Shown piece by piece: positions 18,412 through 27,614 of a stretch of 64,000 nt of DNA (positions within the stretch are counted from its first letter, which is position 1; each line of letters opens with the position of its first letter). Origin of the DNA: Pseudomonas tolaasii NCPPB 2192. Its GTDB lineage: Bacteria; Pseudomonadota; Gammaproteobacteria; Pseudomonadales; Pseudomonadaceae. Location of the stretch: positions 6,448,001-6,512,000 of the forward strand of contig NZ_PHHD01000001.1 in assembly GCF_002813445.1 (NCBI RefSeq), given 5' to 3'. The position numbers and the translations under genes were made by a program. The notes below the pieces were generated by a model. It did not search any database. It saw only the letters and a list, made by a program, of their open reading frames with translations, and was not told the DNA's origin.

Positions 18412-19524
18412 TCAACCACGGGCCAGAACCTTGGCCAGCGCCTCCAGGAAGCGGGCGTTTTCCGCCGGCAAGCCAATGGTGATGCGCAAGTGGTTCGGCA
18501 TGCCGTAGTTGGCGGTCGGGCGCACGATCACGCCTTCGCGCAACAGGCCCTGGAACACCGGGGCCGCCACTCGGCCGAGATCCACACAAATGAAGTTGCC
18601 CTTGGACGGGATCCAGCCCAGCCCCAGCTCACGGAAGCCTTCCTGCAACTGCAGCATGCCGGTTTCGTTAATGCGACGACCTTCTTCCAGGTACTCGGCA
18701 TCCTTCACCGCCGCACAGGCCGCCGCCAGGGCAAGGCTGTTGACGTTGAACGGCTGGCGTACGCGGTTCAGCACATCGGCGACCACCGCCGTAGACAGGC
18801 CATAACCGACGCGCAGCGATGCCAGGCCATAGGCCTTGGAGAACGTGCGTGAAACCAGCAGGTTCGGGTACGCCGCCAGGAAATCCAGGCCGTTCGGCAA
18901 ATCACTGCCTTCGGCGTACTCAATGTAGGCCTCGTCCAGCACAACCAGCACCTGCTCCGGCACGTCTTGCAGGAAGTCGCTCAGCGCTTGCGCGTCGAAC
19001 CAGGTACCGGTCGGGTTATTCGGATTGGCGATAAAGACCACACGGGTCTGGGCGTCGATAGCCGCCAGCATGGCCGGCAGATCGTGCCCCCAATCCTTCG
19101 CAGGCACAACGCGCGCATCAGCGCCGACCGCCTGGGTCACAATCGGATAGACCGCAAACGCGTGCTCGCTGAACACCGCATTCAAGCCCGGCGCCAGGTA
19201 CGCACGGCCGACCAGTTCAAGAATGTCATTGGAGCCATTGCCCAGGGTGACCTGATTCAGCTCGACCCGGCACTTTTCAGCCAGCAGGGTCTTGAGCGCA
19301 AAGCCATTGCCATCCGGATAACGGGTCAGCTCGGCCAACTCTTCACGGATCGCCGCCAACACTTTTGGGCTCGGGCCCAGCGGGTTTTCGTTACTGGCCA
19401 ACTTGACGATGTTCGCCGGGTCCAGATTCAACTCGCGCGCCAGCTCGTCCACAGGCTTGCCCGGGACGTAAGGCGACAGTTGTTGCACGCCCGGCTGTGC
19501 CAGGGCGAGGAAATTGCCACTCAT
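18412..19524 (-). CDS. hisC: Histidinol-phosphate / aromatic aminotransferase
   Basis: PLP-dependent class II aminotransferase of 370 residues, opening with MSGNFLALAQPGVQQLSPYVPGK minus family-variable positions. It shows the substrate-side motif KLASNENPLGPSP, the PLP-anchoring VFIANPNNPTGT and VLDEAYIEY, and the Schiff-base Lys in VSRTFSKAYGLASLRVGY. Located between pheA and tyrA-aroA, it is the HisC2 paralogue of Pseudomonas and probably transaminates phenylalanine or tyrosine precursors as well as imidazole acetol phosphate. Confidence 0.94.
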   Translation of the reverse strand: MSGNFLALAQPGVQQLSPYVPGKPVDELARELNLDPANIVKLASNENPLGPSPKVLAAIREELAELTRYPDGNGFALKTLLAEKCRVELNQVTLGNGSNDILELVGRAYLAPGLNAVFSEHAFAVYPIVTQAVGADARVVPAKDWGHDLPAMLAAIDAQTRVVFIANPNNPTGTWFDAQALSDFLQDVPEQVLVVLDEAYIEYAEGSDLPNGLDFLAAYPNLLVSRTFSKAYGLASLRVGYGLSTAVVADVLNRVRQPFNVNSLALAAACAAVKDAEYLEEGRRINETGMLQLQEGFRELGLGWIPSKGNFICVDLGRVAAPVFQGLLREGVIVRPTANYGMPNHLRITIGLPAENARFLEALAKVLARG

Positions 19525-19533
19525 GTTAAAGCC

Positions 19534-20628
19534 TCACAAAACCGCTTTCGGGTAAGAGCCCAGCACCTTGAGTGCCACGGCTTCCTGACTGATTTTCTCC
19601 AGCACACCCTTGACCAGCGGGTCGCGATGGTGGCCGATGAAGTCGATAAAGAACACGTAAGTCCATTTACCGCTGCGCGAAGGACGCGTCTCGATGCGCG
19701 TCAGGTCAATCCCGTTGTCGTGGAACGGCACCAGCAGCTCATGCAGCGCGCCGGGCTTGTTGCTCATGGAGACGATGATCGACGTCTTGTCGTCGCCGGT
19801 CGGCGGCACTTCCTGGCTGCCGATCATCAGGAAACGCGTGGAGTTGTCCGGGCGGTCCTCGATTTTCTCGGCCAGGCGCGTCAGCCCGTAAAGGCCTGCC
19901 GCCATATCACCGGCGATGGCCGCCGAGTTCCACTCACCCTTGACCCGCTTGGCGGCTTCGGCGTTGCTGGAGACCGCCACGCGCTCGACATTCGGGTAGT
20001 GGGCGTCCAGCCACTTGCGGCACTGGGCCAGCGATTGCGCGTGGGAGTAGATGCGGCTGATGCTGTCAGTCTTGGTGTTTTCGCCCACCAGCAGGTGGTG
20101 GTGAATGCGCAGCTCGACTTCGCCGCAGATCACCATGTCGTGTTCAAGGAAGCTGTCCAGCGTGTGGTTGACCGCACCTTCGGTGGAGTTTTCCACCGGC
20201 ACCACGCCAAAATTCACCGCACCGGCCGCCACTTCACGGAACACTTCGTCGATCGCCGCCATTGGCTTGCTGATCACCGCGTGGCCGAAGTGCTTCATGG
20301 CCGCCGCTTGAGTGAAAGTGCCTTCCGGGCCGAGGTACGCCACTTTCAGCGGCTGCTCCAGGGCAAGGCACGACGACATGATTTCGCGGAACAACCGCGC
20401 CATCTCTTCGTTGCCCAGCGGCCCCTTGTTGCGCTCCATCACACGCTTGAGCACCTGGGCTTCGCGCTCGGGACGATAGAAAACCGGCACTTCGCCTTCA
20501 GCCAGGGAGGCCATTTTTACGCGGGCGACTTCCTGGGCGCAGCGCGCACGCTCACTGATCAGTTCCAGGACTTTCTCGTCCAGGCTGTCAATGCGTACAC
20601 GCAGGGCCTTGAGTTCTTGCTCAGACAT
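19534..20628 (-). CDS. pheA: Bifunctional chorismate mutase / prephenate dehydratase (P-protein)
   Basis: Converts chorismate to phenylpyruvate. Residues 1 to about 90 are an AroQ-type chorismate mutase (LRVRIDSLDEKVLELISERARCAQEV); residues about 95-275 are the prephenate dehydratase domain (AYLGPEGTFTQAAAMKHFG, VPVENSTEGAV and the TRF motif in DNSTRFLMIG); an ACT domain follows (SNKPGALHELLVPFHDNGIDLTRIETRPS) for feedback by phenylalanine. The 364-residue length is normal. The start codon shares one base with the serC stop (TAATG), so translation is coupled. Confidence 0.96.
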   Translation of the reverse strand: MSEQELKALRVRIDSLDEKVLELISERARCAQEVARVKMASLAEGEVPVFYRPEREAQVLKRVMERNKGPLGNEEMARLFREIMSSCLALEQPLKVAYLGPEGTFTQAAAMKHFGHAVISKPMAAIDEVFREVAAGAVNFGVVPVENSTEGAVNHTLDSFLEHDMVICGEVELRIHHHLLVGENTKTDSISRIYSHAQSLAQCRKWLDAHYPNVERVAVSSNAEAAKRVKGEWNSAAIAGDMAAGLYGLTRLAEKIEDRPDNSTRFLMIGSQEVPPTGDDKTSIIVSMSNKPGALHELLVPFHDNGIDLTRIETRPSRSGKWTYVFFIDFIGHHRDPLVKGVLEKISQEAVALKVLGSYPKAVL

Positions 20629-21713
20629 TAGCCGTGTTCCTTTTCGAACTCTGCCATGTAGGCAACCAGCGCATTGATGGCGTGGATGTCGACGGCATTG
20701 TAGATAGAGGCGCGCATGCCACCGACGGAGCGGTGGCCCTTGAGGTTCAGCAGGCCGCGCTCGTCGGCACCGGCCAGAAATGGCTTGTCCAGACGATCAT
20801 CAGCCAGGCGGAACGGCACGTTCATCCATGAGCGGTCAGTCAGGTTGATCGGGTTGCTGTACAGGCCGCTGGCGTCGATGAAGTCGTACAGGGTGCGCTT
20901 CTTCACTTCGTTGAGCTTGCCCATGGCGGCGACACCGCCCTGCTCTTTCAGCCACTCGAACACCAGGCCGGAGAGGTACCAGGCGAACGCCGGCGGGGTG
21001 TTGTACATCGAGCCGTTATCGGCCGCGACCTTGTAGTTGAGCATGGTCGGGCACAGCGAACGGGCGCGGCCCAACAGGTCCTCGCGAATGATGTTGACGA
21101 GAATGCCGCTCGGGCCGATGTTCTTCTGCGCACCGGCGTAGATCATGCCGTATTTCGACACGTCAATCGGGCGCGAGAGAATGTCCGAAGACATGTCGCA
21201 CACCAACGGCACGTCGCCGACTTCCGGCACCCAGTCAAATTCCAGGCCGCCGATGGTTTCGTTCGCGACGTAGTGAACGTAGGCAGCATCCTTCGACAGC
21301 TTCCACTCGTTCTGACCGGGAATGGCGAAATAGTCGTACGGCTTGGCGGTGCCCGCCACGTTGACGTGACCGTAACGGGAGGCCTCTTCAATTGCCTTCT
21401 GGCCCCAGATACCGGTGTCGATATAGTCCGCCGTGCCGTCTTCCGGCAGCAGGTTCAGCGGAATCTGGGCGAATTGCTGGCTGGCGCCGCCCTGCAGGAA
21501 CAGCACTTTGTAATGGGAGGGGATGTCCAGCAAGTCGCGCAGGTCCTGCTCGGCCTTGGTGGCGATTGATACAAACTCATCGCTGCGATGGCTCATTTCC
21601 ATCACGGAGAGGCCTTTTCCATGCCAGTCGAGGAGTTCACCCTGCGCACGCTGCAGGACTGCTTCAGGAAGCGCCGCGGGACCGGCACAGAAGTTATAGG
21701 CTCTCTTGCTCAC
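20628..21713 (-). CDS. serC: Phosphoserine aminotransferase
   Basis: PLP enzyme of serine (and pyridoxine) synthesis, 361 residues. The GTG at 21713 gives VSKRAYNFCAGPAALPE, the standard N-terminus; the frame extends 11 codons further upstream but those residues do not look like SerC. Motifs are FLQGGASQQFAQIP for phosphate binding and the Schiff-base Lys in YAGAQKNIGPSG. First gene of the aromatic block serC-pheA-hisC-tyrA/aroA-cmk, all on the - strand with tight spacing. Confidence 0.95.
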   Translation of the reverse strand: MSKRAYNFCAGPAALPEAVLQRAQGELLDWHGKGLSVMEMSHRSDEFVSIATKAEQDLRDLLDIPSHYKVLFLQGGASQQFAQIPLNLLPEDGTADYIDTGIWGQKAIEEASRYGHVNVAGTAKPYDYFAIPGQNEWKLSKDAAYVHYVANETIGGLEFDWVPEVGDVPLVCDMSSDILSRPIDVSKYGMIYAGAQKNIGPSGILVNIIREDLLGRARSLCPTMLNYKVAADNGSMYNTPPAFAWYLSGLVFEWLKEQGGVAAMGKLNEVKKRTLYDFIDASGLYSNPINLTDRSWMNVPFRLADDRLDKPFLAGADERGLLNLKGHRSVGGMRASIYNAVDIHAINALVAYMAEFEKEHG

Positions 21714-21783
21714 ATCCAATCTCACTCTGATCTGGTGGGGCTGCAATCATGTTCGGCAACAACCGTTCTCTGGAGAGAACCCT

Positions 21784-21870
21784 TGTGGGAGCTGGCTTGC
21801 CTGCGATACAGGCACCTCGGTCGCTCAGTGATACCGCGGTGATGTTATCGCAGGCGAGCCAGCTCCCACA
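21784..21870. repeat. REPIN (paired REP elements) between gyrA and serC
   Basis: Two inverted copies of GTGGGAGCTGGCTTGCCTGCG, the right one with a single change, flank a 40-bp spacer. This is a typical fluorescens-group REP doublet, here downstream of gyrA and upstream of serC. Confidence 0.85.
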
Positions 21871-21916
21871 TGGGCCGCGCCCGGACAAAGTTGTGTATTT
21901 CATCAGGGACAAACAA

Positions 21917-21947
21917 CAAGGGGGCGAATCTTCATCCGCCCCCTGTG
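21917..21947 (-). terminator. gyrA terminator-like hairpin
   Basis: Stem GGGGGCG / CGCCCCC with a 10-nt loop, placed just after the gyrA stop on the - strand and followed by the moderately U-rich TTGTTGTTTG. Confidence 0.6.
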
Positions 21948-21954
21948 TGTCCGC

Positions 21955-24609
21955 TTATTCCTGCGGTTCTTCTTCGTCTGCGGCAGCGTCGAGGGTCGGC
22001 TCGTCAACGTTGTCATCGCCGGCTGCGATCACCTCGCCTTCAAATTCCTCACCTTCCAGCTCTTCGCCTTCAACTTCCGACGGCTCCTGCACACGCTCCA
22101 GGCCGACCAGTTTCTCGTCCTTGGCCAGTTTGATCAGGGTCACGCCCTGAGTATTACGGCCCAGGCTCGACACTTCGGCGACACGGGTACGCACCAGGGT
22201 GCCCTGGTCGGAAATCAGCATGATTTCCTCGCCATCGAGCACCTGCACCGCGCCAACCAGACGGCCGTTGCGGTCGTTGCTGACCATGGCGATGACGCCC
22301 TGGCCGCCACGCTTGTACTCCGGGAACTCGCTGATGGCGGTGCGCTTGCCATAACCACGTTCGGAAGCGGTAAGGATCTGGCTGCCTTCTTCCGGGATCA
22401 GCATCGAAATCAGCTTCTGCCCTTCCGGCAGGCGCATGCCGCGCACACCGCGGGCGGTACGGCCCATGGCACGCACGTCGGACTCCTTGAAGCGCGTGAC
22501 CTTGCCGCCGTCGGAGAACAGCATGACTTCACGCTCGCCATCGGTAATGGCGGCCGAAATCAGCACGTCGCCTTCGTCCAGTTCAAGGGCGATCAGGCCC
22601 ACACTGCGTTGACGGCTGAAGGATTCCAGCGGGGTCTTTTTCACGGTGCCTTTGGCAGTCGCCATGAAGATGAAGTGACCTTCGGTGTATTCCTCGACCG
22701 GCAGCATGGTGGTGATGTACTCATCACTGTCCAGCGGCAGCAGGTTGACCAGCGGGCGACCACGGGCAGCACGGGAAGCTTCCGGGATTTCGTAGGTTTT
22801 CAGCCAGTACACCTTGCCCTTGCTGGAGAACAGCAGCAGCGTGGTGTGGCTGTTGGCGACCAACAGGTGAGCGATGTAGTCCTCATCCTTCACGCCAGTA
22901 GCCGATTTCCCTTTACCGCCACGACGCTGGGCCTGGTACGCAGCCAATGGCTGGGTCTTGGCATAGCCACCGTGGGAAATGGTTACTACGCGCTCTTCTT
23001 CCGGGATCATGTCACCCAGGGTCAGGTCGAGGCGCGCATCAAGAATTTCGGTGCGGCGCACATCCCCGTATTCGGCACGGATCACTTCCAGTTCTTCGCG
23101 GATCACTTCCATCAGGCGCACGGCGCTGCTGAGGATGCGGATCAACTCGCCGATCTGGTTGAGGATCTCCTGGTACTCGGCCAGCAGCTTCTCGTGCTCC
23201 AGGCCGGTCAGGCGGTGCAGGCGCAGTTCCAGAATGGCCTGGGCCTGTTCCGGCGACAGGAAGTACTTGCCTTCGCGCAGGCCGTATTGCGGGTCCAGGG
23301 TTTCCGGACGGCACGAATCGGCGCCGGCACGTTCAACCATCGCTACCACGGCGCTGGATTCCCAAGGGGTGCTGATCAGCGCTTCCTTGGCTTCCGACGG
23401 GGTTGGCGAGGCCTTGATCAGCGCAATCACCGGGTCGATGTTCGACAGCGCAACCGCCTGGCCTTCCAGGATGTGGCCGCGCTCACGGGCCTTGCGCAGT
23501 TCGAATACGGTGCGACGGGTGACCACTTCGCGACGGTGGCGTACGAAAGCTTCCAGCAGATCCTTGAGGTTCAGGATGCGCGGGCGACCGTCGATCAGGG
23601 CAACCACGTTGATACCAAACACGCTTTGCAGCTGGGTCTGGGCGTAGAGATTGTTGAGGATCACCTCAGGCACTTCGCCACGACGCAGCTCGATCACCAC
23701 GCGCATGCCGTCTTTGTCGGACTCGTCGCGCAGTTCGGTGATGCCTTCAAGCTTCTTCTCTTTAACCAGCTCGGCGATCTTCTCGATCAGACGCGCTTTG
23801 TTCAGCTGGTACGGGAGTTCGGTGATGACGATCTGCTGGCGACCACCGACCTTGTCGATGTCTTCGATGATCGAGCGGGCGCGCATGTAAATACGGCCGC
23901 GACCGGTGCGGTAGGCTTCGATGATGCCGGCGCGACCGTTGATGATCGCAGCGGTCGGGAAGTCCGGACCGGGAATGTATTGCATCAGCTCATCGACGGT
24001 CAGCTCGGGGTTGTCGATGAGGGCCAGGCAACCATCGATGACTTCACCGAGGTTGTGCGGCGGAATGTTGGTGGCCATGCCCACGGCAATACCGCTGGAA
24101 CCGTTGACCAGCAGGTTGGGGATCTTGGTCGGCATGACGGCCGGGATCATTTCGGTGCCGTCGTAGTTCGGCACCCAATCCACGGTTTCTTTGTGCAGGT
24201 CGGCCAGCAACTCGTGCGCCAGCTTGGTCATGCGCACTTCGGTGTATCGCATGGCCGCGGCGTTGTCGCCGTCGACCGAACCGAAGTTGCCCTGGCCGTC
24301 TACCAACAGGTAGCGCAGGGAAAACGGCTGGGCCATCCGAACGATGGTGTCGTACACCGCAGTGTCGCCGTGAGGGTGATACTTACCGATCACGTCACCG
24401 ACAACACGGGCAGATTTCTTGTACGGCTTGTTCCAGTCGTTACCCAGCTCGCTCATCGCGAACAGCACACGCCGGTGCACGGGCTTCAAGCCATCGCGCG
24501 CATCAGGCAGTGCCCGACCGACAATTACGCTCATCGCGTAGTCGAGGTAGGACTGTTTCAGCTCGTCTTCGATATTGACCGGGAGGATTTCTTTGGCCAG
24601 TTCGCCCAT
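21955..24609 (-). CDS. gyrA: DNA gyrase subunit A
   Basis: Catalytic DNA-cleaving subunit of gyrase, 884 residues from ATG 24609 (MGELAKEILPVN). The active-site Tyr is Y122 in AAAMRYTEVRM. The quinolone-resistance region reads HPHGDTAVYDT with Thr83 and Asp87; Thr83 is usual for Pseudomonas, so no resistance change is seen. The C-terminal wrapping domain has the GyrA box QRRGGKG near residue 560 and ends in a long acidic tail with repeated EGEE units. It is separated from mtnA by a REP-containing gap. Confidence 0.98.
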   Translation of the reverse strand: MGELAKEILPVNIEDELKQSYLDYAMSVIVGRALPDARDGLKPVHRRVLFAMSELGNDWNKPYKKSARVVGDVIGKYHPHGDTAVYDTIVRMAQPFSLRYLLVDGQGNFGSVDGDNAAAMRYTEVRMTKLAHELLADLHKETVDWVPNYDGTEMIPAVMPTKIPNLLVNGSSGIAVGMATNIPPHNLGEVIDGCLALIDNPELTVDELMQYIPGPDFPTAAIINGRAGIIEAYRTGRGRIYMRARSIIEDIDKVGGRQQIVITELPYQLNKARLIEKIAELVKEKKLEGITELRDESDKDGMRVVIELRRGEVPEVILNNLYAQTQLQSVFGINVVALIDGRPRILNLKDLLEAFVRHRREVVTRRTVFELRKARERGHILEGQAVALSNIDPVIALIKASPTPSEAKEALISTPWESSAVVAMVERAGADSCRPETLDPQYGLREGKYFLSPEQAQAILELRLHRLTGLEHEKLLAEYQEILNQIGELIRILSSAVRLMEVIREELEVIRAEYGDVRRTEILDARLDLTLGDMIPEEERVVTISHGGYAKTQPLAAYQAQRRGGKGKSATGVKDEDYIAHLLVANSHTTLLLFSSKGKVYWLKTYEIPEASRAARGRPLVNLLPLDSDEYITTMLPVEEYTEGHFIFMATAKGTVKKTPLESFSRQRSVGLIALELDEGDVLISAAITDGEREVMLFSDGGKVTRFKESDVRAMGRTARGVRGMRLPEGQKLISMLIPEEGSQILTASERGYGKRTAISEFPEYKRGGQGVIAMVSNDRNGRLVGAVQVLDGEEIMLISDQGTLVRTRVAEVSSLGRNTQGVTLIKLAKDEKLVGLERVQEPSEVEGEELEGEEFEGEVIAAGDDNVDEPTLDAAADEEEPQE

Positions 24610-25032
24610 GAGAAGCCTGATTCCTTTTTCGGGTGAAACCTCGTCACATCCTATGGGACGAACGAAGCTCGCCGCTGCCGACAAAGTGCCTGACAACGAC
24701 TTACGACAAATCAACGAGTTATGACACGGATCTGCACGTTTAAGGCAACCCCTCGGGGCAACCCTGGAAACCGCCGGATGTTATCACAATCGCCGCCACG
24801 CACCTATCCCTCTGATGCGCATGGAGGCTAGTAATTTGACGGATGACAGGCTTGTGGGGGACGAGAGGGGCTCAGAGCTGGCCTGGTGCTGTTTTTTGAG
24901 GCTGGATCCAAGGGTTTTGTTGACTTATAAGGTCAATCGCGGGCAAGCCCGTTCCCACATTTTGAACTTGAGAACACGGGACGCGTGGGAGCTGGCTTGC
25001 CTGCGATAGCGATTCCACAGGCGCCACAGCCC
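24610..25032. other. Intergenic region upstream of gyrA with two REP sequences
   Basis: 423 bp with no convincing gene. It holds the gyrA promoter/leader on the right-hand side of gyrA and two REP units in opposite orientation, a diverged one at 24934-24960 and a standard one at 24985-25010. A short frame at 24815-25009 is mostly REP sequence and is not called. Confidence 0.7.
24934..25010. repeat. Pair of REP elements between mtnA and gyrA
   Basis: ATCGCGGGCAAGCCCGTTCCCACAT at 24934-24960 is an inverted, diverged REP; GTGGGAGCTGGCTTGCCTGCG at 24985 onward is the standard form. The pair is arranged tail-out, unlike the compact REPINs elsewhere in the window. Confidence 0.7.
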
Positions 25033-26109
25033 TCAATGCAGGCGTTTACGGCACATCAACCTGGCCAATTTGGCCGTATCCGGCCGCTCGACGATGCCCT
25101 TCTCGGTCACGATCACATCAATCAAATCAGCCGGAGTCACATCAAACACCGGGTTATAGGCGTGAACATCCGCCGCAAAACGCTGGCCAGCCACTTCCAG
25201 CAACTCTCCCGGATCACGCTCCTCCAACGCCACGTCATCGCCAGTGGCCATCATCAGATCCAGCGTGGAACTCGGCGCCACCACCATAAAACGCACGCCG
25301 TGGTGCATGGCGCACACCGCCAATTGATAGGTGCCGATCTTGCCGATCACATCACCGTTGGCCGCGATGCAGTCAGCACCGACAATCACCCAGGTCACGC
25401 CTTTGGTCTTGAGAATATGCGCGCCGGCCGAATCCGCATTCACCGTCACCGGAATGCCCTCGCCGGCCAGCTCCCAGGCCGTCAAACGGGAACCCTGCAG
25501 CCACGGACGGGTTTCATTGGCGTAAACCTGCTCGACCATGCCTTCCAGATAAGCAGCGCGAATCACCCCAAGGGCCGTGCCCACGCCGCCGGTCGCCAGG
25601 GCGCCCGCATTGCCATGGGTGAGAATTGCCTGGGCATTGCCCTGATGTTTGCGGATCAGCTCAACCCCCAGTTGCGCCATGGTCAGGTTGGCCTCGCGAT
25701 CACTTTCATGAATCGCAATGGCTTCGGCTTCGAGCACCGCCAGCGGATCGGCGTGCTTCTTGACGCGGTCCAGGCGGTCGCGCATGCGCTTCAAGGCCCA
25801 GAACAGGTTGGACGCCGTTGGTCGGGTCTCGGCCAGCAGTGCGTAGTCTTCTTCCCACGCGGCCTGCCAGTCACCGCCTTCGGCCATGCGCTCACGGGCG
25901 GCGAGCACCAAACCATAAGCCGCGCTGATGCCGATGGCCGGCGCGCCACGCACCACCATCGCGCGAATCGCCGCCGCCACGTCCTCGACCGTGACGCAGG
26001 TCACCCAGCTTTCCCGGGACGGCAAGGCACGCTGGTCGAGCAGGTGCAGCGCGCCATCACGCCAGTCGATGGCCTTCACTTTCTCCGCAGCCAACAGTCG
26101 GTCGCGCAT
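25033..26109 (-). CDS. mtnA: Methylthioribose-1-phosphate isomerase (MtnA family) with altered active-site motifs
   Basis: Family role: isomerises methylthioribose-1-phosphate to methylthioribulose-1-phosphate in methionine salvage. The 358-residue protein has the substrate-binding VVRGAPAIGISAAYG (residues 52-66), the Asp expected as acid/base in IVGADCIAANGDV (D246), and a normal C-terminus NPVFDVTPADLIDVIV. Two expected residues differ: the motif normally THCN reads THGN (G166, codon at 25612-25614), and the NK pair after NGDV reads GK (G256). As the catalytic Cys is replaced, activity may be changed. It is divergent from the MTA deaminase gene, which fits a shared pathway. Confidence 0.9.
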   Translation of the reverse strand: MRDRLLAAEKVKAIDWRDGALHLLDQRALPSRESWVTCVTVEDVAAAIRAMVVRGAPAIGISAAYGLVLAARERMAEGGDWQAAWEEDYALLAETRPTASNLFWALKRMRDRLDRVKKHADPLAVLEAEAIAIHESDREANLTMAQLGVELIRKHQGNAQAILTHGNAGALATGGVGTALGVIRAAYLEGMVEQVYANETRPWLQGSRLTAWELAGEGIPVTVNADSAGAHILKTKGVTWVIVGADCIAANGDVIGKIGTYQLAVCAMHHGVRFMVVAPSSTLDLMMATGDDVALEERDPGELLEVAGQRFAADVHAYNPVFDVTPADLIDVIVTEKGIVERPDTAKLARLMCRKRLH

Positions 26110-26218
26110 CCCTTACCCCGCACTCATGCACAAAAGCCGCCGATTATAGCGATCCGCCAGCGGGGACGCTCGGGTATACTTCGCCCTTCTTTTATAGCTG
26201 CCCGGGAAGAAGCCTGCG

Positions 26219-27550
26219 ATGACCTCCACTGCCGCCCCGCTCGACTTGCTGCTGCTGCCCACCTGGCTGGTACCTGTCGAGCCTGCCGGCGTGGTGCTCA
26301 AAGACCACGGCCTGGGTATCCGCGACGGACGCATCGCCTTTATCGGGCCACGGGCCGCGGCCTTGAAGCTGGCTGCCGCCGAAGTGCGTGAACTGCCCGG
26401 CATGCTGCTCAGCCCCGGTCTGATCAACGCCCACGGCCACGCGGCCATGACCCTGTTTCGCGGCCTGGCCGACGACCTGCCGCTGATGACCTGGCTGGAA
26501 AAGCACATCTGGCCCGCCGAGGCCAAATGGGTTGATGAAGCCTTCGTGCGCGACGGCACCGACCTGGCCATCGCCGAGCAGCTCAAGGGCGGCATCACCT
26601 GCTTCTCCGACATGTATTTCTACCCCAAAGTCGCCAGTGATTGCGTGCACAACAGCGGCATGCGCGCGCAGATCGCATTGCCGATTCTCGACTTCCCGAT
26701 TCCCGGCGCCGCCAGCGCCGACGAGGCACTGCGCCAGGGCATCGAACTGTTCGGCGACCTCAAACACCACCCGCGCATCAAGGTCACCTTCGGCCCCCAT
26801 GCGCCTTACACCGTGAGCGATGAAAACCTGGAGAAAATCCGCGTCGTCGCCGAGGAACTGGACGCGTCGATCCATATGCATGTGCACGAAACCGCCTTCG
26901 AGGTGCAGCAAGCCGTCGAGCAGACCGGCGAGCGCCCGCTGGCGCGCCTGGGTCGCCTCGGTCTTCTGGGCCCGCGCTTCCAGGCCGTTCACATGACCCA
27001 AATCAGCGAGGACGACCTGGCTTTGCTGGTAGAAAGCAACACCAGCATCATCCATTGCCCGGAATCGAACCTGAAACTGGCCAGCGGCTTTTGCCCGGTG
27101 GAGCGTCTGTGGCAGGCTGGGGTCAATGTGGCGATCGGCACCGATGGCGCGGCCAGCAACAACGACCTCGACCTGCTGGGCGAAACCCGTACCGCCGCGA
27201 TGCTGGCCAAGGCCGTCGCCGGCTCGGCCACCGCGCTGGATGCCCACCGCGCCCTGCGCATGGCGACACTCAATGGTGCGCGGGCCATGGGCCTGGAAAG
27301 CGAGATTGGCTCGCTGGAGGTCGGCAAGGCGGCCGACATTGTTGCCTTTGATCTGTCGGGGCTGGCGCAACAACCGATCTACGATCCGGTCTCACAGCTT
27401 ATATATGCCACCGGGCGCGATTGCGTGAAACACCTTTGGGTCGCCGGCAAGCAGTTGCTCGACGACCGGCAGCTGACCCGCATGGATGAGCAACAGTTGA
27501 CCGCCACGGCCATTGCCTGGGGCAAACGCATCAGCGGGCACACCGAATAA
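26219..27550 (+). CDS. mtaD: 5-methylthioadenosine / S-adenosylhomocysteine deaminase (amidohydrolase)
   Basis: TRZ/ATZ-type amidohydrolase of 443 residues. Metal-binding and catalytic motifs appear in order: NAHGHAAMT (where relatives have HTH), FGPHAPYTVSDENL, IHMHVHETAFE, VHMTQISEDD and GTDGAASNNDLDLLGE with the terminal Asp ligand. The P. aeruginosa orthologue (PA3170) deaminates methylthioadenosine to methylthioinosine, giving pseudomonads their own salvage route. Divergent from mtnA across a 109-bp promoter gap and followed after 64 bp by ubiG. Confidence 0.9.
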   Translation: MTSTAAPLDLLLLPTWLVPVEPAGVVLKDHGLGIRDGRIAFIGPRAAALKLAAAEVRELPGMLLSPGLINAHGHAAMTLFRGLADDLPLMTWLEKHIWPAEAKWVDEAFVRDGTDLAIAEQLKGGITCFSDMYFYPKVASDCVHNSGMRAQIALPILDFPIPGAASADEALRQGIELFGDLKHHPRIKVTFGPHAPYTVSDENLEKIRVVAEELDASIHMHVHETAFEVQQAVEQTGERPLARLGRLGLLGPRFQAVHMTQISEDDLALLVESNTSIIHCPESNLKLASGFCPVERLWQAGVNVAIGTDGAASNNDLDLLGETRTAAMLAKAVAGSATALDAHRALRMATLNGARAMGLESEIGSLEVGKAADIVAFDLSGLAQQPIYDPVSQLIYATGRDCVKHLWVAGKQLLDDRQLTRMDEQQLTATAIAWGKRISGHTE

Positions 27551-27614
27551 CGACGGCCTTGAACCTGCACGTTCAGGGCTGACACACCGATTTATCAGAT
27601 TTAGAGGATTCACC

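Noticed and set aside
22609..24636. A very long open frame antisense to gyrA (675 codons)
   Set aside because: It is the reverse reading of a GC-rich conserved gene; composition is low-complexity and no family features appear. The same applies to long antisense frames over rpsA (13813-15330), hisC/pheA (18967-20631), wecC (884-2098), the heparinase gene (7711-9048) and the substrate-binding protein gene (30286-31560).
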